In this document: positions 20,577-28,742 of the stretch, piece after piece | Position numbering within the stretch: position 1 is the stretch's first letter | Layout of the letters: each line of letters starts with the position of its first letter | Translations under genes and position numbers: made by a program | Notes under the pieces: model-generated | What the model saw: the letters and a program-made list of their open reading frames with translations, nothing else | Told to the model about the DNA's origin: nothing | Databases searched by the model: none | DNA from: Blastococcus sp. TBT05-19 | GTDB lineage: Bacteria > Actinomycetota > Actinomycetes > Mycobacteriales > Geodermatophilaceae | Assembly (NCBI RefSeq): GCF_003319095.1 | Contig: NZ_QOHI01000002.1 | Span: 372,001 to 436,000, forward strand | Length of the DNA: 64,000 nt | Direction: 5' to 3'

Positions 20577-22283
20577 TCACTGGTCCTGGCCCGCCGGCGC
20601 CGCGGCGTTGCCCGGACCCTGGCCCCCGGCGGCCGGCTCGGTCGGCTCGACCGGGGGCGGCGGGGTCGTCGTCGTCGGCGCGGGGGTGCCGCCCGCGCTG
20701 GGCGAGGTCGTCGTGGTGGTGGGCGCGGTCGTGGCGGGCGGGGCCGTGGTGGTCGGAGCCGCCGTCGTGGTCGGTGCTGGGGCGCGGGTGGTCTGCTGCG
20801 GGGCCTCGGTCGGCTCCTCCTCCTCCTCGGCCTCGGGGTCGAACGCCTCCTCGGTGACGAAGAGCGTCACCTCCTCCCCGGCGGGGACGGCGCGGCCGGA
20901 GGGGTCGATACCGGCGACGTCACCGGCGTCCAGCGGCTGGGTGACGTCCTCGAGCAGGTCCTCGTCGGCGGGCACCCGCACGGGCACCAGGCCGGCCGCG
21001 GTGAGGATCTGCTCGGCGGACTCCGCGTCCCGGCCGACGAACTGGGCGGGGTCGATGAACAGGCCGGTGGGGCCGGCGCTGGTGCTCGGCGCGCTGGTGG
21101 CCGGATCGGCGTCCCGGTCGGCGTCCTCGCCCCCGCCGGACATCAGGATCCAGATGACGCCGCCGATCAGCAGCAGCAGCGCCAGTGCCGCGGCCGGCCA
21201 GATCCAGCGGCGGCGCCGGGCCGGCTCCTGCTCGTCGGGGAGCCACTCGTCGTCCTCGTCGTCCGGCGCGTGCAGCGCGGGCATCGGACGACCGCCGGTG
21301 GCGGGGGAGACGGCGGGCAGCCCCGCGGCGGGCGTGGCGAAGACCTGGGTGCGCCCGTCCGCGGCGACGTCGACGACCTGGGTGGGCGCGGTCGCGGGCG
21401 AGACCACGGTGGCGGCGGCCGCCATGCCACCGAGGGCGGCCACGGTGCCGCCGGAGCCGACCTGCCGCACGGCCTCGGCGAAGGCACCGCCGTCGGGGAA
21501 GCGGTCGGAGGGGTCCTTGGCCAGCGCGCGGTCGATGAGCAGCCGGACCGCCGGGGGCACGTCGCCGGGCAGCGGTGGCGGGGGGCGGTTGATGTGCGCC
21601 AGGGCGATGGCCACCTGCGAGGCGCCGTCGAAGGGCCGTGCGCCCGCCAGGCACTCGTAGCCGACGACGCCGAGGGAGTAGACGTCGGAGGCGGCGTTGA
21701 CCTCCAGGCCCTGCGCCTGCTCGGGGGAGAGGTACTGCGCGGTGCCGACGACCATGCCGGTGCGGGTGAGGGGTGCTGCGTCCCGGGCCTGGGCGATGCC
21801 GAAGTCGGTGAGCTTGACGACGCCGTCAGGGCGGACGATCAGGTTGCCCGGCTTGATGTCGCGGTGCACGACCCCGGCGCGGTGCGCGGCGGACAGGCCG
21901 TCGGCGGACTGGCTGAGCACGTGCAGCGTCCAGTCGACGGGCAGCCGGCCCTCCTCGTGGAGGATCGTCACCAGCGGCTGGCCCTCGACGAACTCCATGA
22001 CGAGGAACGCGAGGGTCTGCAGGCCGCTGTCGTCGGTGGTCTCGCCGTAGTCGTAGACCGAGGCGATGTTCGGGTGCGACAGCGCGGCGGTGTGCCGGGC
22101 CTCGTTGCGGAACCGGGCGAGGAAGCTGGGGTCGTTCGTGTACTCGGTCTTCAGCACCTTCGCGGCGACGATGCGGTCGAGGACCTGGTCGCGCGCCTTC
22201 CACACCTCGCCCATGCCGCCGGTGGCGATGGGGGCGGTGATCTCGTAGCGCCCGGCCAGCAGACTTCCGATGCCCAGTGCCAT
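20577..22283 (-). CDS. pknA: serine/threonine kinase PknA
   Basis: 568-residue transmembrane kinase, partner of PknB in controlling septation and cell shape. Visible: GGMGEVWKARD, ATP lysine in AAKVLKTEY, HRDIKPGN, TDFGIAQARD and GTAQYLSPEQ. A proline- and acid-rich juxtamembrane linker leads to a transmembrane helix (WIWPAAALALLLLIGGVIWI), one PASTA-like module (FVGRDAESAEQILTAAGLVP) and a long Thr/Pro/Ala tail. Mycobacterial PknA lacks a clear PASTA module, so this one is slightly fuller. Start ATG overlaps the pbpA stop (TGATG), supporting coupled translation. The tail is low-complexity and may carry O-mannosylation. Confidence 0.95.
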   Translation of the reverse strand: MALGIGSLLAGRYEITAPIATGGMGEVWKARDQVLDRIVAAKVLKTEYTNDPSFLARFRNEARHTAALSHPNIASVYDYGETTDDSGLQTLAFLVMEFVEGQPLVTILHEEGRLPVDWTLHVLSQSADGLSAAHRAGVVHRDIKPGNLIVRPDGVVKLTDFGIAQARDAAPLTRTGMVVGTAQYLSPEQAQGLEVNAASDVYSLGVVGYECLAGARPFDGASQVAIALAHINRPPPPLPGDVPPAVRLLIDRALAKDPSDRFPDGGAFAEAVRQVGSGGTVAALGGMAAAATVVSPATAPTQVVDVAADGRTQVFATPAAGLPAVSPATGGRPMPALHAPDDEDDEWLPDEQEPARRRRWIWPAAALALLLLIGGVIWILMSGGGEDADRDADPATSAPSTSAGPTGLFIDPAQFVGRDAESAEQILTAAGLVPVRVPADEDLLEDVTQPLDAGDVAGIDPSGRAVPAGEEVTLFVTEEAFDPEAEEEEEPTEAPQQTTRAPAPTTTAAPTTTAPPATTAPTTTTTSPSAGGTPAPTTTTPPPPVEPTEPAAGGQGPGNAAAPAGQDQ

Positions 22284-23731
22284 CAGCCGCCCTGCCCCTC
22301 GAAGTAGGCCTGCATGACCCGGCCCGCGATCGGCGCCGACACGTCGCCGCCGGTGCCCCCGCCGTTGGCCACGAAGACGGCCACGGCGATCTGCGGGTCG
22401 TCGGCCGGGGCGAAGCCCATGAACCAGTTGTGGTCCGGGACGCCCTCGCGCACCTGGGCGGTACCGGTCTTGCCGGCGACGTCCATCCCCTGGATGCGGG
22501 CCGCCCGCCCCGAGCCGCGGGCGACGACGCTGACCATCATCTCGGTCAGCTTGTCGGCGACCTCGGCGGAGACCGGCTCGCGCAGCTCCTCCGGGTCGGT
22601 GTCGTCGATGACCGTCAGGTCCGGCGCGAGCAGCTGGTCGACCAGGTAGGGCTTCATCTGCACGCCGTCGTTGGCGACGGTGGCGGCCACCATGGCCGCC
22701 TGCAGGACGGTCATGCGCACGTCCCGCTGACCGATGGAGGTCTGGCCCAGCGCCGCGTCGCTCTCGATCTCGCCGACGTGGCTGCCCGCGACGGGCAGCG
22801 GGATCTCGAAGGGCTCGCCGTCCAGCCCGAACGCCTCGGCCATCTCCCGCACCTCGTCCTCGCCGAGGTCGATGCCGAGCTGGGCGAAGGCGGTGTTGCA
22901 GGAGATCGTCAGCGCGTCGATCAGCGACTGTTCCTGGCTGGGGTCGCAGCGGGAGTTGTTGAAATTGCGCAGCTGGGTGCTGGTCTGCGGCAGGGTCAGG
23001 ATGTCCGGCGCCGGCACGACGGTGTCGGGCGCGTAGCCCTGCTCGAGGGCCGCGGCCGACACGATCACCTTGAACAGCGACCCGGGCGGGTAGTTGTCCG
23101 CGATCGTCCGGTTCACCCGCGGGTCGGGGGAGTCCCCGCCGGTGATCTGCTCCATGTAGGCGCGGATGGCCTCGGGGTCGTGGCTGGAGAGCTGGGCGGG
23201 GTCGTACGTCGGGGTGCTGGCCATGCCGAGGATCGCGCCGGTCGAGGGGTCCATGGCCACCACGCCGCCGGTCACGCCCTCCAGGCCGGCCATGGCGGCC
23301 TCCTGCACGGCCGGGTCGAGGGTGAGGACGACGTCGCCGCCCGCGGGGTCGCGCCCGGTGAAGAGGTCGGCGATCCGGCGCACGAACAGGCGGGGGTCCT
23401 CGCCGGCGAGCACGTCGTTCGCGGCGTCCTCGAGGGCGGTGTTGCCGTACACCAGCGAGTAGTACCCGGTGACCGCCGCGTACAACGGTCCCTGCGGATA
23501 CGTCCTGAGGTACTCGAGCCGGTCGTCGGTCGGGACCGAGACCGCGATCTCGCTGCCGGAGACGACGATCGAGCCGCGCTCCCGGTCGTACTCCTCGGCG
23601 AGCACCCGGGTGTTGCGGTTGTCGTCGCGCAGGTCGTCGGAGCGGACCACCTGGATGATGTTGACGTTGACGATCAGCAGCGTGAAGAGCACGAGGACGC
23701 TGATCGCCACCCGGCGCAGCGGCGCGTTCAC
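22283..23731 (-). CDS. pbpA: class B penicillin-binding protein PbpA
   Basis: 482-residue transpeptidase that crosslinks peptidoglycan, working with the SEDS protein encoded just upstream. It has an N-terminal membrane anchor (VAISVLVLFTLLIVNVNIIQ) and a dimerisation region. The penicillin-binding domain carries the serine motif PPGSLFK, the SCN motif in TISCNTAFAQLG and the KTG motif in AGKTGTAQ. In mycobacteria PbpA is a substrate of PknB. The GTG start overlaps the ftsW/rodA stop (GTGA), and its own stop overlaps pknA. Fully intact. Confidence 0.97.
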   Translation of the reverse strand: MNAPLRRVAISVLVLFTLLIVNVNIIQVVRSDDLRDDNRNTRVLAEEYDRERGSIVVSGSEIAVSVPTDDRLEYLRTYPQGPLYAAVTGYYSLVYGNTALEDAANDVLAGEDPRLFVRRIADLFTGRDPAGGDVVLTLDPAVQEAAMAGLEGVTGGVVAMDPSTGAILGMASTPTYDPAQLSSHDPEAIRAYMEQITGGDSPDPRVNRTIADNYPPGSLFKVIVSAAALEQGYAPDTVVPAPDILTLPQTSTQLRNFNNSRCDPSQEQSLIDALTISCNTAFAQLGIDLGEDEVREMAEAFGLDGEPFEIPLPVAGSHVGEIESDAALGQTSIGQRDVRMTVLQAAMVAATVANDGVQMKPYLVDQLLAPDLTVIDDTDPEELREPVSAEVADKLTEMMVSVVARGSGRAARIQGMDVAGKTGTAQVREGVPDHNWFMGFAPADDPQIAVAVFVANGGGTGGDVSAPIAGRVMQAYFEGQGG

Positions 23732-25134
23732 GGCGTCACCACCTCGGTCGGCGCGTCCCCGAGGCGGACCGGGGCGGCGTGCGGGGTGCTGGGCCGACGG
23801 GCGGCGTCGCTGATCCGCGCGAGGATCGCCACGAGGACGAAGTTCGCCACGAGGGAGGAGCCTCCGTAGGCGAGGAACGGGGTGGTCAGACCGGTGAGCG
23901 GGAGCAGCCCGGTGACGCCGCCGAGGACGACGAAGACCTGCCAGGCGATGGCGAACGCCAGGCCGGCGGCGAGCAGCTTGCCGAAGGCGTCGCGGACGAC
24001 GAGCGAGGTGCGCAGGCCGCGCTCCACGAGCACCAGGTAGACGATGATCACCGCGACCAGGCCGAACAGGCCGAGCTCCTCGCCGACCGCCGCGGCGATG
24101 AAGTCGCTCTTGGCCACCGGCACCTGGTCCGGGCGGCCGCCGCCCAGCCCGGCGCCGAACAGCCCGCCGGTACCGAGGCCGAACAACGACTGGACCAGCT
24201 GGTAGCCGGCGCCGTCGATGTAGGCGAAGGGGTCCAGCCAGGTGTCCACGCGGGCGCGGACGTGACCGAAGACCTGGTAGGCGATGAGCGCGCCGCCGGC
24301 GAACAGACCCAGGCCGATGAACAGCCAGCTGGCCCGCTCGGTGGCGACGTAGAGCATCACCACGAAGATGCCGAACAGCAGCAGCGAGCTGCCCAGGTCG
24401 CGCTCGAAGACCAGCACGAGGATGGACAGGATCCAGGCCAGGAGCACCGGTCCCAGGTCGCGGCCGCGGGGCAGCTCGAGGCCGGCGACCTTGCGGCTGG
24501 CCAGCGCCAGCACGTCGCGCTTGTCCTCGAGGTAGGCGGCGAAGAAGACGACCAGGCAGATCTTCGCGAACTCACCGGGCTGGATGGAGAAGCCGGCGAC
24601 GCGGATCCAGATCTTGGCGCCGTTGACCTCGGAGATCGATGCCGGCAGGACCGCCGGGAGCGCCAGCAGCACGATGCCGACCAGCGCGAGGGTGTAGGCG
24701 AAGCGGGCGAGCGAGCGGTGGTCGCGGACCACGACCAGGAAGGCGACGAAGAGCGCCACGCCCAGGGTGGCCCAGATGAGCTGCACCGGGGCGTCCTCGC
24801 GGACCGAGTCGCCGGACTGCTCGCCGGCGAGGTCCAGCCGGTGGATCACCGTGAGCCCCAGCCCGACGAGCAGCGCCACGGCGGGCAGCAGCAGCGGGTC
24901 GGCGTAGGACGCCCACTTGCGGACGACGAGGTGCGCCACGACCCAGAGCGCGGAGATCCAGACGCTGAAGGCGGCCATCTCCGGGCGCAGCGAGCCGGTG
25001 ACGGTCAGGTCGACGATGACCTGGGCCACGACGGTGATGAGGACGGCGAAGCCCAGCAGCCAGGCCTCGGTGCCGCGGCGGGTGGGGGTGTCCCCGGCGG
25101 CGGTACCGCGGGGATCGGTGAGCGGGCCGGGCAT
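23728..25134 (-). CDS. SEDS peptidoglycan polymerase (FtsW/RodA type)
   Basis: 468-residue polytopic SEDS protein, a peptidoglycan glycosyltransferase that pairs with the adjacent class B PBP. About ten transmembrane helices. Conserved segments are NGAKIWIRVAGFSIQPGEFA, FERDLGSSLLLFG with the catalytic-type Asp, KSDFIAAAVGEELGLFG and the closing TPFLAYGGSSLVANF. The ATG overlaps the pstP stop (TGATG), and a longer upstream reading has no conservation. In mycobacteria the gene in this place is called rodA. FtsW and RodA cannot be separated by motif alone, so the elongation role is inferred from context. Confidence 0.95.
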   Translation of the reverse strand: MPGPLTDPRGTAAGDTPTRRGTEAWLLGFAVLITVVAQVIVDLTVTGSLRPEMAAFSVWISALWVVAHLVVRKWASYADPLLLPAVALLVGLGLTVIHRLDLAGEQSGDSVREDAPVQLIWATLGVALFVAFLVVVRDHRSLARFAYTLALVGIVLLALPAVLPASISEVNGAKIWIRVAGFSIQPGEFAKICLVVFFAAYLEDKRDVLALASRKVAGLELPRGRDLGPVLLAWILSILVLVFERDLGSSLLLFGIFVVMLYVATERASWLFIGLGLFAGGALIAYQVFGHVRARVDTWLDPFAYIDGAGYQLVQSLFGLGTGGLFGAGLGGGRPDQVPVAKSDFIAAAVGEELGLFGLVAVIIVYLVLVERGLRTSLVVRDAFGKLLAAGLAFAIAWQVFVVLGGVTGLLPLTGLTTPFLAYGGSSLVANFVLVAILARISDAARRPSTPHAAPVRLGDAPTEVVTP

Positions 25135-26552
25135 CAGCTCGCCTCCCGGCAGTTCACCCCCGGCTCGGACGACGTCGTCGTCCGGGCCGACGACGAGGTG
25201 GTCGTCGCCTCCTCGGGGGCCGGGGGCTCGGGAAGAGCCGGCTCGCCGGGGACGGGGGGCGGGGGAGGCGTCGGGACCGCGGGCGAGGGCGTCGGCGGGG
25301 GCGTCGGCTCGGTGGCCTCGGCGTCCAGGGTGCGGCACAGCGGCAGCTGCTGGTCGCGCAGCGCCTCCAGGATGCGGTCGACGTCGCCGGAGTCGTCGGC
25401 GGTGATGCTGCCCTTGACGCGGGTGCGGGCCGCCGGCGTGAGGTCGGCGACCGCCAGGTCGGTGTCGCGGTCGAGCCGGTACAGGTCCAGGCCCAGCACG
25501 GAGACGTCCAGCCCGCGGAAGACGGCGACCTGCGAGTCCTCGCCGGTGCCGTCGACGCCCACGAACCAGTGGTTGAGGGCCCAGACGTACGTGCCGATCG
25601 CTCCGGCCACCAGAACGATGAGGAGCGCCCCCGCCACCAGGAGGATGCGCAGCGGGCGGCGGCGGGCGGAGGGGCCGCCGCCCGTCGGCAGCGTGGGTGT
25701 CGGCGGGGGAGCGGAGGCGGGTGGGGCATCGGCCAGCGCGGCCCGGCCGGCGGCCGAGCGGGCGTCGACCTGCCGCTGGCCGACGTTGTCGCCGGCCGCG
25801 CCGTCCACGACCGGGTCCAGCCGTCCGCCGCCGCCGGTGTCCTCGACGACGTCGGCGACGATGACGGTGATGTTGTCCGGGCCGCCGCTGCGCAGGGCCA
25901 GCTCGATCAGCCGGTCGGCGGTGGCCTGCGGGTCGGGGTCCAGCATCGCCTCGGCGAGGGTCTCCTCGCTGACGACGCCGGAGAGCCCGTCGGAGCAGAG
26001 CAGGTAGCGGTCGCCGGCCCGGGCCTCGCGCATGGAGAGGTCGGGCTCGACCTCCTGGCCGTTGAGCGCCCGCAGCAGGAGCGACCGCTGGGGGTGGTGG
26101 TTGGCCTCCTCCACCGTGATCCGGCCGTCGTCGATCAGCGTCTGCACGAACGTGTCGTCATGGGTGATCTGGGAGAACTGGCCGTCGCGGAGCAGGTAGG
26201 CGCGGGAGTCGCCGACGTGGCACAGCGCCAGCCGGCCGCCGGCGAAGAGGATCGCGGTGAGCGTCGTCCCCATGCCCTCGAGCTGCGGGGACTCGCGGAT
26301 CACCTCCCGCAGGTGCTCGCTGCCCTCGAAGACCGCCGAGCGCATCGCCTGCAGCATGTCGCCGGAGGGCGCGTCGTCGTCGAGGTGCTCGAGCGCGGCG
26401 ATGACGACCTTGCTCGCGACGTCACCGGCGGCGTGGCCGCCCATGCCGTCGGCCACGGCCAGCAGCCGCGGCCCGGCGTAGACCGAGTCCTGGTTGTTGC
26501 CGCGGATGAGGCCGCGGTCGGATCGCGCGGCGTAGCGGAGAACCAGCGTCAC
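25134..26552 (-). CDS. pstP: PP2C-type serine/threonine phosphatase PstP
   Basis: 472-residue metal-dependent phosphatase that reverses PknA/PknB phosphorylation. The cytoplasmic PP2C domain shows SDRGLIRGNNQDSVY, VADGMGGHAAGDVAS, GMGTTLTAILF, HVGDSRAYLLRDG, LCSDGLSG and GGPDNITVIV, covering the metal-binding aspartates. A transmembrane helix (ILLVAGALLIVLVAGAIGTY) leads to an extracellular domain of about 110 residues and a Pro/Ser/Thr tail. The GTG start overlaps the fhaB stop (GTGA); longer readings run antisense to nothing conserved. Stop overlaps the next gene. Single phosphatase in the operon, serving both kinases. Confidence 0.96.
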   Translation of the reverse strand: MTLVLRYAARSDRGLIRGNNQDSVYAGPRLLAVADGMGGHAAGDVASKVVIAALEHLDDDAPSGDMLQAMRSAVFEGSEHLREVIRESPQLEGMGTTLTAILFAGGRLALCHVGDSRAYLLRDGQFSQITHDDTFVQTLIDDGRITVEEANHHPQRSLLLRALNGQEVEPDLSMREARAGDRYLLCSDGLSGVVSEETLAEAMLDPDPQATADRLIELALRSGGPDNITVIVADVVEDTGGGGRLDPVVDGAAGDNVGQRQVDARSAAGRAALADAPPASAPPPTPTLPTGGGPSARRRPLRILLVAGALLIVLVAGAIGTYVWALNHWFVGVDGTGEDSQVAVFRGLDVSVLGLDLYRLDRDTDLAVADLTPAARTRVKGSITADDSGDVDRILEALRDQQLPLCRTLDAEATEPTPPPTPSPAVPTPPPPPVPGEPALPEPPAPEEATTTSSSARTTTSSEPGVNCREAS

Positions 26553-27007
26553 GAACGCAGCTCCAGTGCGGTCTGGCCGATGCGGATCGGCTGGCCGGGG
26601 GCGACGAGCAGCGGGCCCTGGACGCGCTGCTGGTCGAGGTAGGTGCCGTTGGTGGAACCGAGGTCCTCGACGTACCACTGGCCGCCGCGGTTGGTCAGCC
26701 GCGCGTGCCGCGAGCTGGCGAAGTCGTCGGTGAGGACCAGGGTGGAGTCGTCGGCCCGGCCGATGAGGATCGGCTGGTCGCCGAGCGTGATCTTGGTGCC
26801 GCTCAGCGGGCCGGCGGTCACCACCAGCGTGCGGGGACCGCGCTGCCCGCGCTTCTTCGGCGTGGCCGAGCGCGGCGGCACCGACGCGACGCGGCCCGGG
26901 CGGCCACCGAACAGGTCGGCGCGCACCACGCGGAACGCCGCGAAGATGAACAGCCACAGCAGCAGCAGGAAGCCGAACCGGAAGATCTGGAGCACGAGTT
27001 CGGTCAC
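26549..27007 (-). CDS. fhaB: FHA domain protein FhaB (FipA)
   Basis: 152-residue protein with one N-terminal membrane helix (FRFGFLLLLWLFIFAAFRVV) and a C-terminal FHA domain that reads phosphothreonine. Core motif residues are visible in ILIGRADDSTLVL, SSRHARL and EDLGSTNGTYLD. In mycobacteria the counterpart links FtsZ and FtsQ under oxidative stress and is phosphorylated by PknA. Starts with GTG 70 bp after fhaA and its stop overlaps pstP. Length and domain order are typical for the family. Confidence 0.94.
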   Translation of the reverse strand: MTELVLQIFRFGFLLLLWLFIFAAFRVVRADLFGGRPGRVASVPPRSATPKKRGQRGPRTLVVTAGPLSGTKITLGDQPILIGRADDSTLVLTDDFASSRHARLTNRGGQWYVEDLGSTNGTYLDQQRVQGPLLVAPGQPIRIGQTALELRS

Positions 27008-27077
27008 CGGGTCACCACCCCGGGGGCGGTGCTGCGGTGCCGTGGTGCCCCGAGCCGCCGTGAGCGCGTGGATCCGC

Positions 27078-27908
27078 TCACGCGCCGTCCTGCCGGTAGA
27101 CCAGGACCGAGTGGCCGATGCGGATGACGTCGCCGTCGCTGAGCGGGTGGCGGGTGATCCGGCGCCCGTTGACCAGCGTGCCGTTGGTCGAGCCGAGGTC
27201 CTCGGCGGTGGCGACCCCGCCCTCGAGGACGACGTCGACGTGCTTGCGGCTGACCCCGGTGTCGGGCAGGCGGATGTCGGCCTCGGTGCCCCGGCCGATC
27301 ACGTTCCGGCCGGTGGTCAGCTCGTGCCTGGTCCCGGGGCCGTCGACGACGAGCGCGTGCGTCGCGGTGTTCCGCGTGCCGGCGCGACCGACCATCGAGG
27401 GGCCCTGCTTGCCGGTGTCGGTGGCGCTGCGCCCGCGCAGCGGCGGCAGGGCGGGCAGCGGGGGGAGGGGCGGGACCCCGGGGGCGACCGGCGCCGAGGC
27501 CATCGGCGCGACGCCGGAGCGCGGCGCCGGGCGGGCCGGGTCGGCGACGTGCGAGCTGACCTCGAAGACGCCGGTGGTCAGCTCGTCGTCCTGCTCCAGG
27601 TGCACGGTGACCTTGTCGAAGACCTGGTAGCCCTCGTCCTCGATGTGCTCGGTGACCATGTCGGCGAGCTCGCCGGCGAGCTGGTCGGACCACTGGCCCA
27701 GGTGCCCGAAGTCGGTCTCACCCAGCCGGACGACGTAGACGTTCGGGGCCAGGACGCGGCCCTCGCTCATGACCGAACGCTGCTCGTCGGCCTCCCGCTG
27801 GAGCGCCTTGGCGATCTCCGCGGGGTGCACCTTGCCCTTGAAGATCCGGGCGAAGGCCAGACCGACCATGCCTTCGAGGCGGCGCTCGAAGCGCTGCAGC
27901 ACACCCAC
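27078..27908 (-). CDS. fhaA: DUF3662 and FHA domain protein FhaA
   Basis: 276-residue protein, first gene of the minus-strand operon. Residues 1-120 are the DUF3662 domain (MGVLQRFERRLEGMVG, FARIFKGKVHPAEIAKALQR), then a Pro-rich linker and a C-terminal FHA domain (NVIGRGTEADIRLPD, SRKHVDV, EDLGSTNGTLVNG). In mycobacteria FhaA binds the phosphorylated pseudokinase domain of MviN and so slows lipid II export. The GTG at 27908 has AGAGGAG at 6 bases and gives the conserved N-terminus; the longer reading adds unrelated residues. An 8-bp hairpin overlaps its stop codon, before fhaB. Confidence 0.95.
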   Translation of the reverse strand: MGVLQRFERRLEGMVGLAFARIFKGKVHPAEIAKALQREADEQRSVMSEGRVLAPNVYVVRLGETDFGHLGQWSDQLAGELADMVTEHIEDEGYQVFDKVTVHLEQDDELTTGVFEVSSHVADPARPAPRSGVAPMASAPVAPGVPPLPPLPALPPLRGRSATDTGKQGPSMVGRAGTRNTATHALVVDGPGTRHELTTGRNVIGRGTEADIRLPDTGVSRKHVDVVLEGGVATAEDLGSTNGTLVNGRRITRHPLSDGDVIRIGHSVLVYRQDGA

Positions 27909-27953
27909 AGTCGCTCCTCTGCGCTCGGTCGGGATCCAGCTGTGCCACCGGTG

Positions 27954-27959
27954 ATCGTA
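27954..27959 (-). promoter_or_regulatory. candidate -10 of the fhaA-pknB operon
   Basis: TACGAT on the minus strand, about 45 bases before the fhaA GTG, with CGGTCA (27977-27982) 17 bases further upstream as a weak -35. The only plausible promoter seen ahead of the operon. Confidence 0.35.
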
Positions 27960-28065
27960 GCCGGGTGCGGGGCAGGTGACCGCCCGGTGAACCGCGACTC
28001 CCCGCAGGTCTACCCGGGGACAGGGCAACGACGCACCCCGTGACCGGGGTACGGGCGGCGGCTGC

Positions 28066-28071
28066 TATCGT
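28066..28071 (+). promoter_or_regulatory. candidate -10 of tRNA-Leu
   Basis: TATCGT, ending 12 bases before the mature tRNA 5' end. GTGACC further upstream is a poor -35. Confidence 0.4.
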
Positions 28072-28083
28072 TCTTCCGCGCCA

Positions 28084-28169
28084 GGGCAAGTGGCGGAATG
28101 GCAGACGCGCTGGCTTCAGGTGCCAGTGGGGTAACACCCGTGGGGGTTCAAGTCCCCCCTTGCCCACCA
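28084..28169 (+). tRNA. tRNA-Leu (CAG)
   Basis: 86-nt class II tRNA: acceptor GGGCAAG pairs with CTTGCCC. The anticodon arm CTGGC-TTCAGGT-GCCAG gives anticodon CAG. A long variable arm (TGGGGTAACACCCGT) follows, and the T-arm is GGGGG-TTCAAGT-CCCCC. The 3' CCA is encoded, unlike the other two tRNAs here. Confidence 0.97.
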
Positions 28170-28172
28170 GTG

Positions 28173-28200
28173 CGAAGGGCTCCCTCAGGGGAGCCCTTCG
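28173..28200. terminator. hairpin terminator after tRNA-Leu
   Basis: Perfect 12-bp stem CGAAGGGCTCCC / GGGAGCCCTTCG with loop TCAG. It sits between tRNA-Leu and the stop of the convergent DUF1707 gene and can serve both. Confidence 0.85.
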
Positions 28201-28656
28201 TCATTCCCGGGCCCTGCCGTCGGGGCTCCCGGGCAGTGCCGGCGGGTCCTCCGCGTCGTCCTCGTCGTCGCCGAAGAACCGCTGGGCGAGCAGCACCGCA
28301 CCCCACGGGCCCAGGACCCAGATCGGCCAGAAGTAGAGGAACTCCCAGGTGGCCAGGCTGGTGATGGCCCAGATGGCGACCACGATCAGGCCGGTGCCCG
28401 CCCAGGACCGCCACTCCGCGGCGTCGGCGCCGTGCCACCGCGTCGGCGCGGGATCGGCCTCCTGCAGCGTGGCGCCCGTGCTCGGCAGGTCGGCGGTGAG
28501 CTCCGCGAGCTCACCGTAGGTCTTGGCGGCGTAGGTCCGCTCGAGCCGGTCCTCGTACTCGGCGACCGTCAGCCGGCCGGCTGCCATGTGCTCGCCGAGG
28601 GTGGTGGCCACGGCGGTGCGGTCGGCGTCGGCGGCGCGCAGGTGCGGTTCGTGCAT
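28201..28656 (-). CDS. DUF1707 and 2TM domain protein
   Basis: 151-residue protein. The N-terminal DUF1707 domain (residues 3-60: LRAADADRTAVATTLGEHMA, GRLTVAEYEDRLERTYAAKT) is a short SHOCT-like actinobacterial module. It is followed by a linker and a 2TM domain with two close hydrophobic helices (GLIVVAIWAITSLATWEFLY and the FWPIWVLGPWGAVLLA segment), then an acidic tail. ATG has GGAGG five bases upstream. DUF1707 proteins are numerous in actinobacteria, often near two-component or sigma factors; their function is not known to me. A parS-like palindrome lies upstream of this gene. Confidence 0.85.
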   Translation of the reverse strand: MHEPHLRAADADRTAVATTLGEHMAAGRLTVAEYEDRLERTYAAKTYGELAELTADLPSTGATLQEADPAPTRWHGADAAEWRSWAGTGLIVVAIWAITSLATWEFLYFWPIWVLGPWGAVLLAQRFFGDDEDDAEDPPALPGSPDGRARE

Positions 28657-28720
28657 CGGGCCCTCCAGGGCGGTGGGAGGTCCAGTCTCGTGCGCCGACC
28701 GCACGGGGTCCATCCCCTGG

Positions 28721-28742
28721 GCCGGTTCCACGTGGAACCGGC
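28721..28742. promoter_or_regulatory. parS-like ParB binding site 3
   Basis: A 22-bp perfect palindrome built on GGTTCCACGTGGAACC, the longest of the sites in the window. It lies in the 86-bp gap between two minus-strand genes, one base before the acyl-CoA dehydrogenase stop, so it could also form a terminator hairpin. Confidence 0.85.
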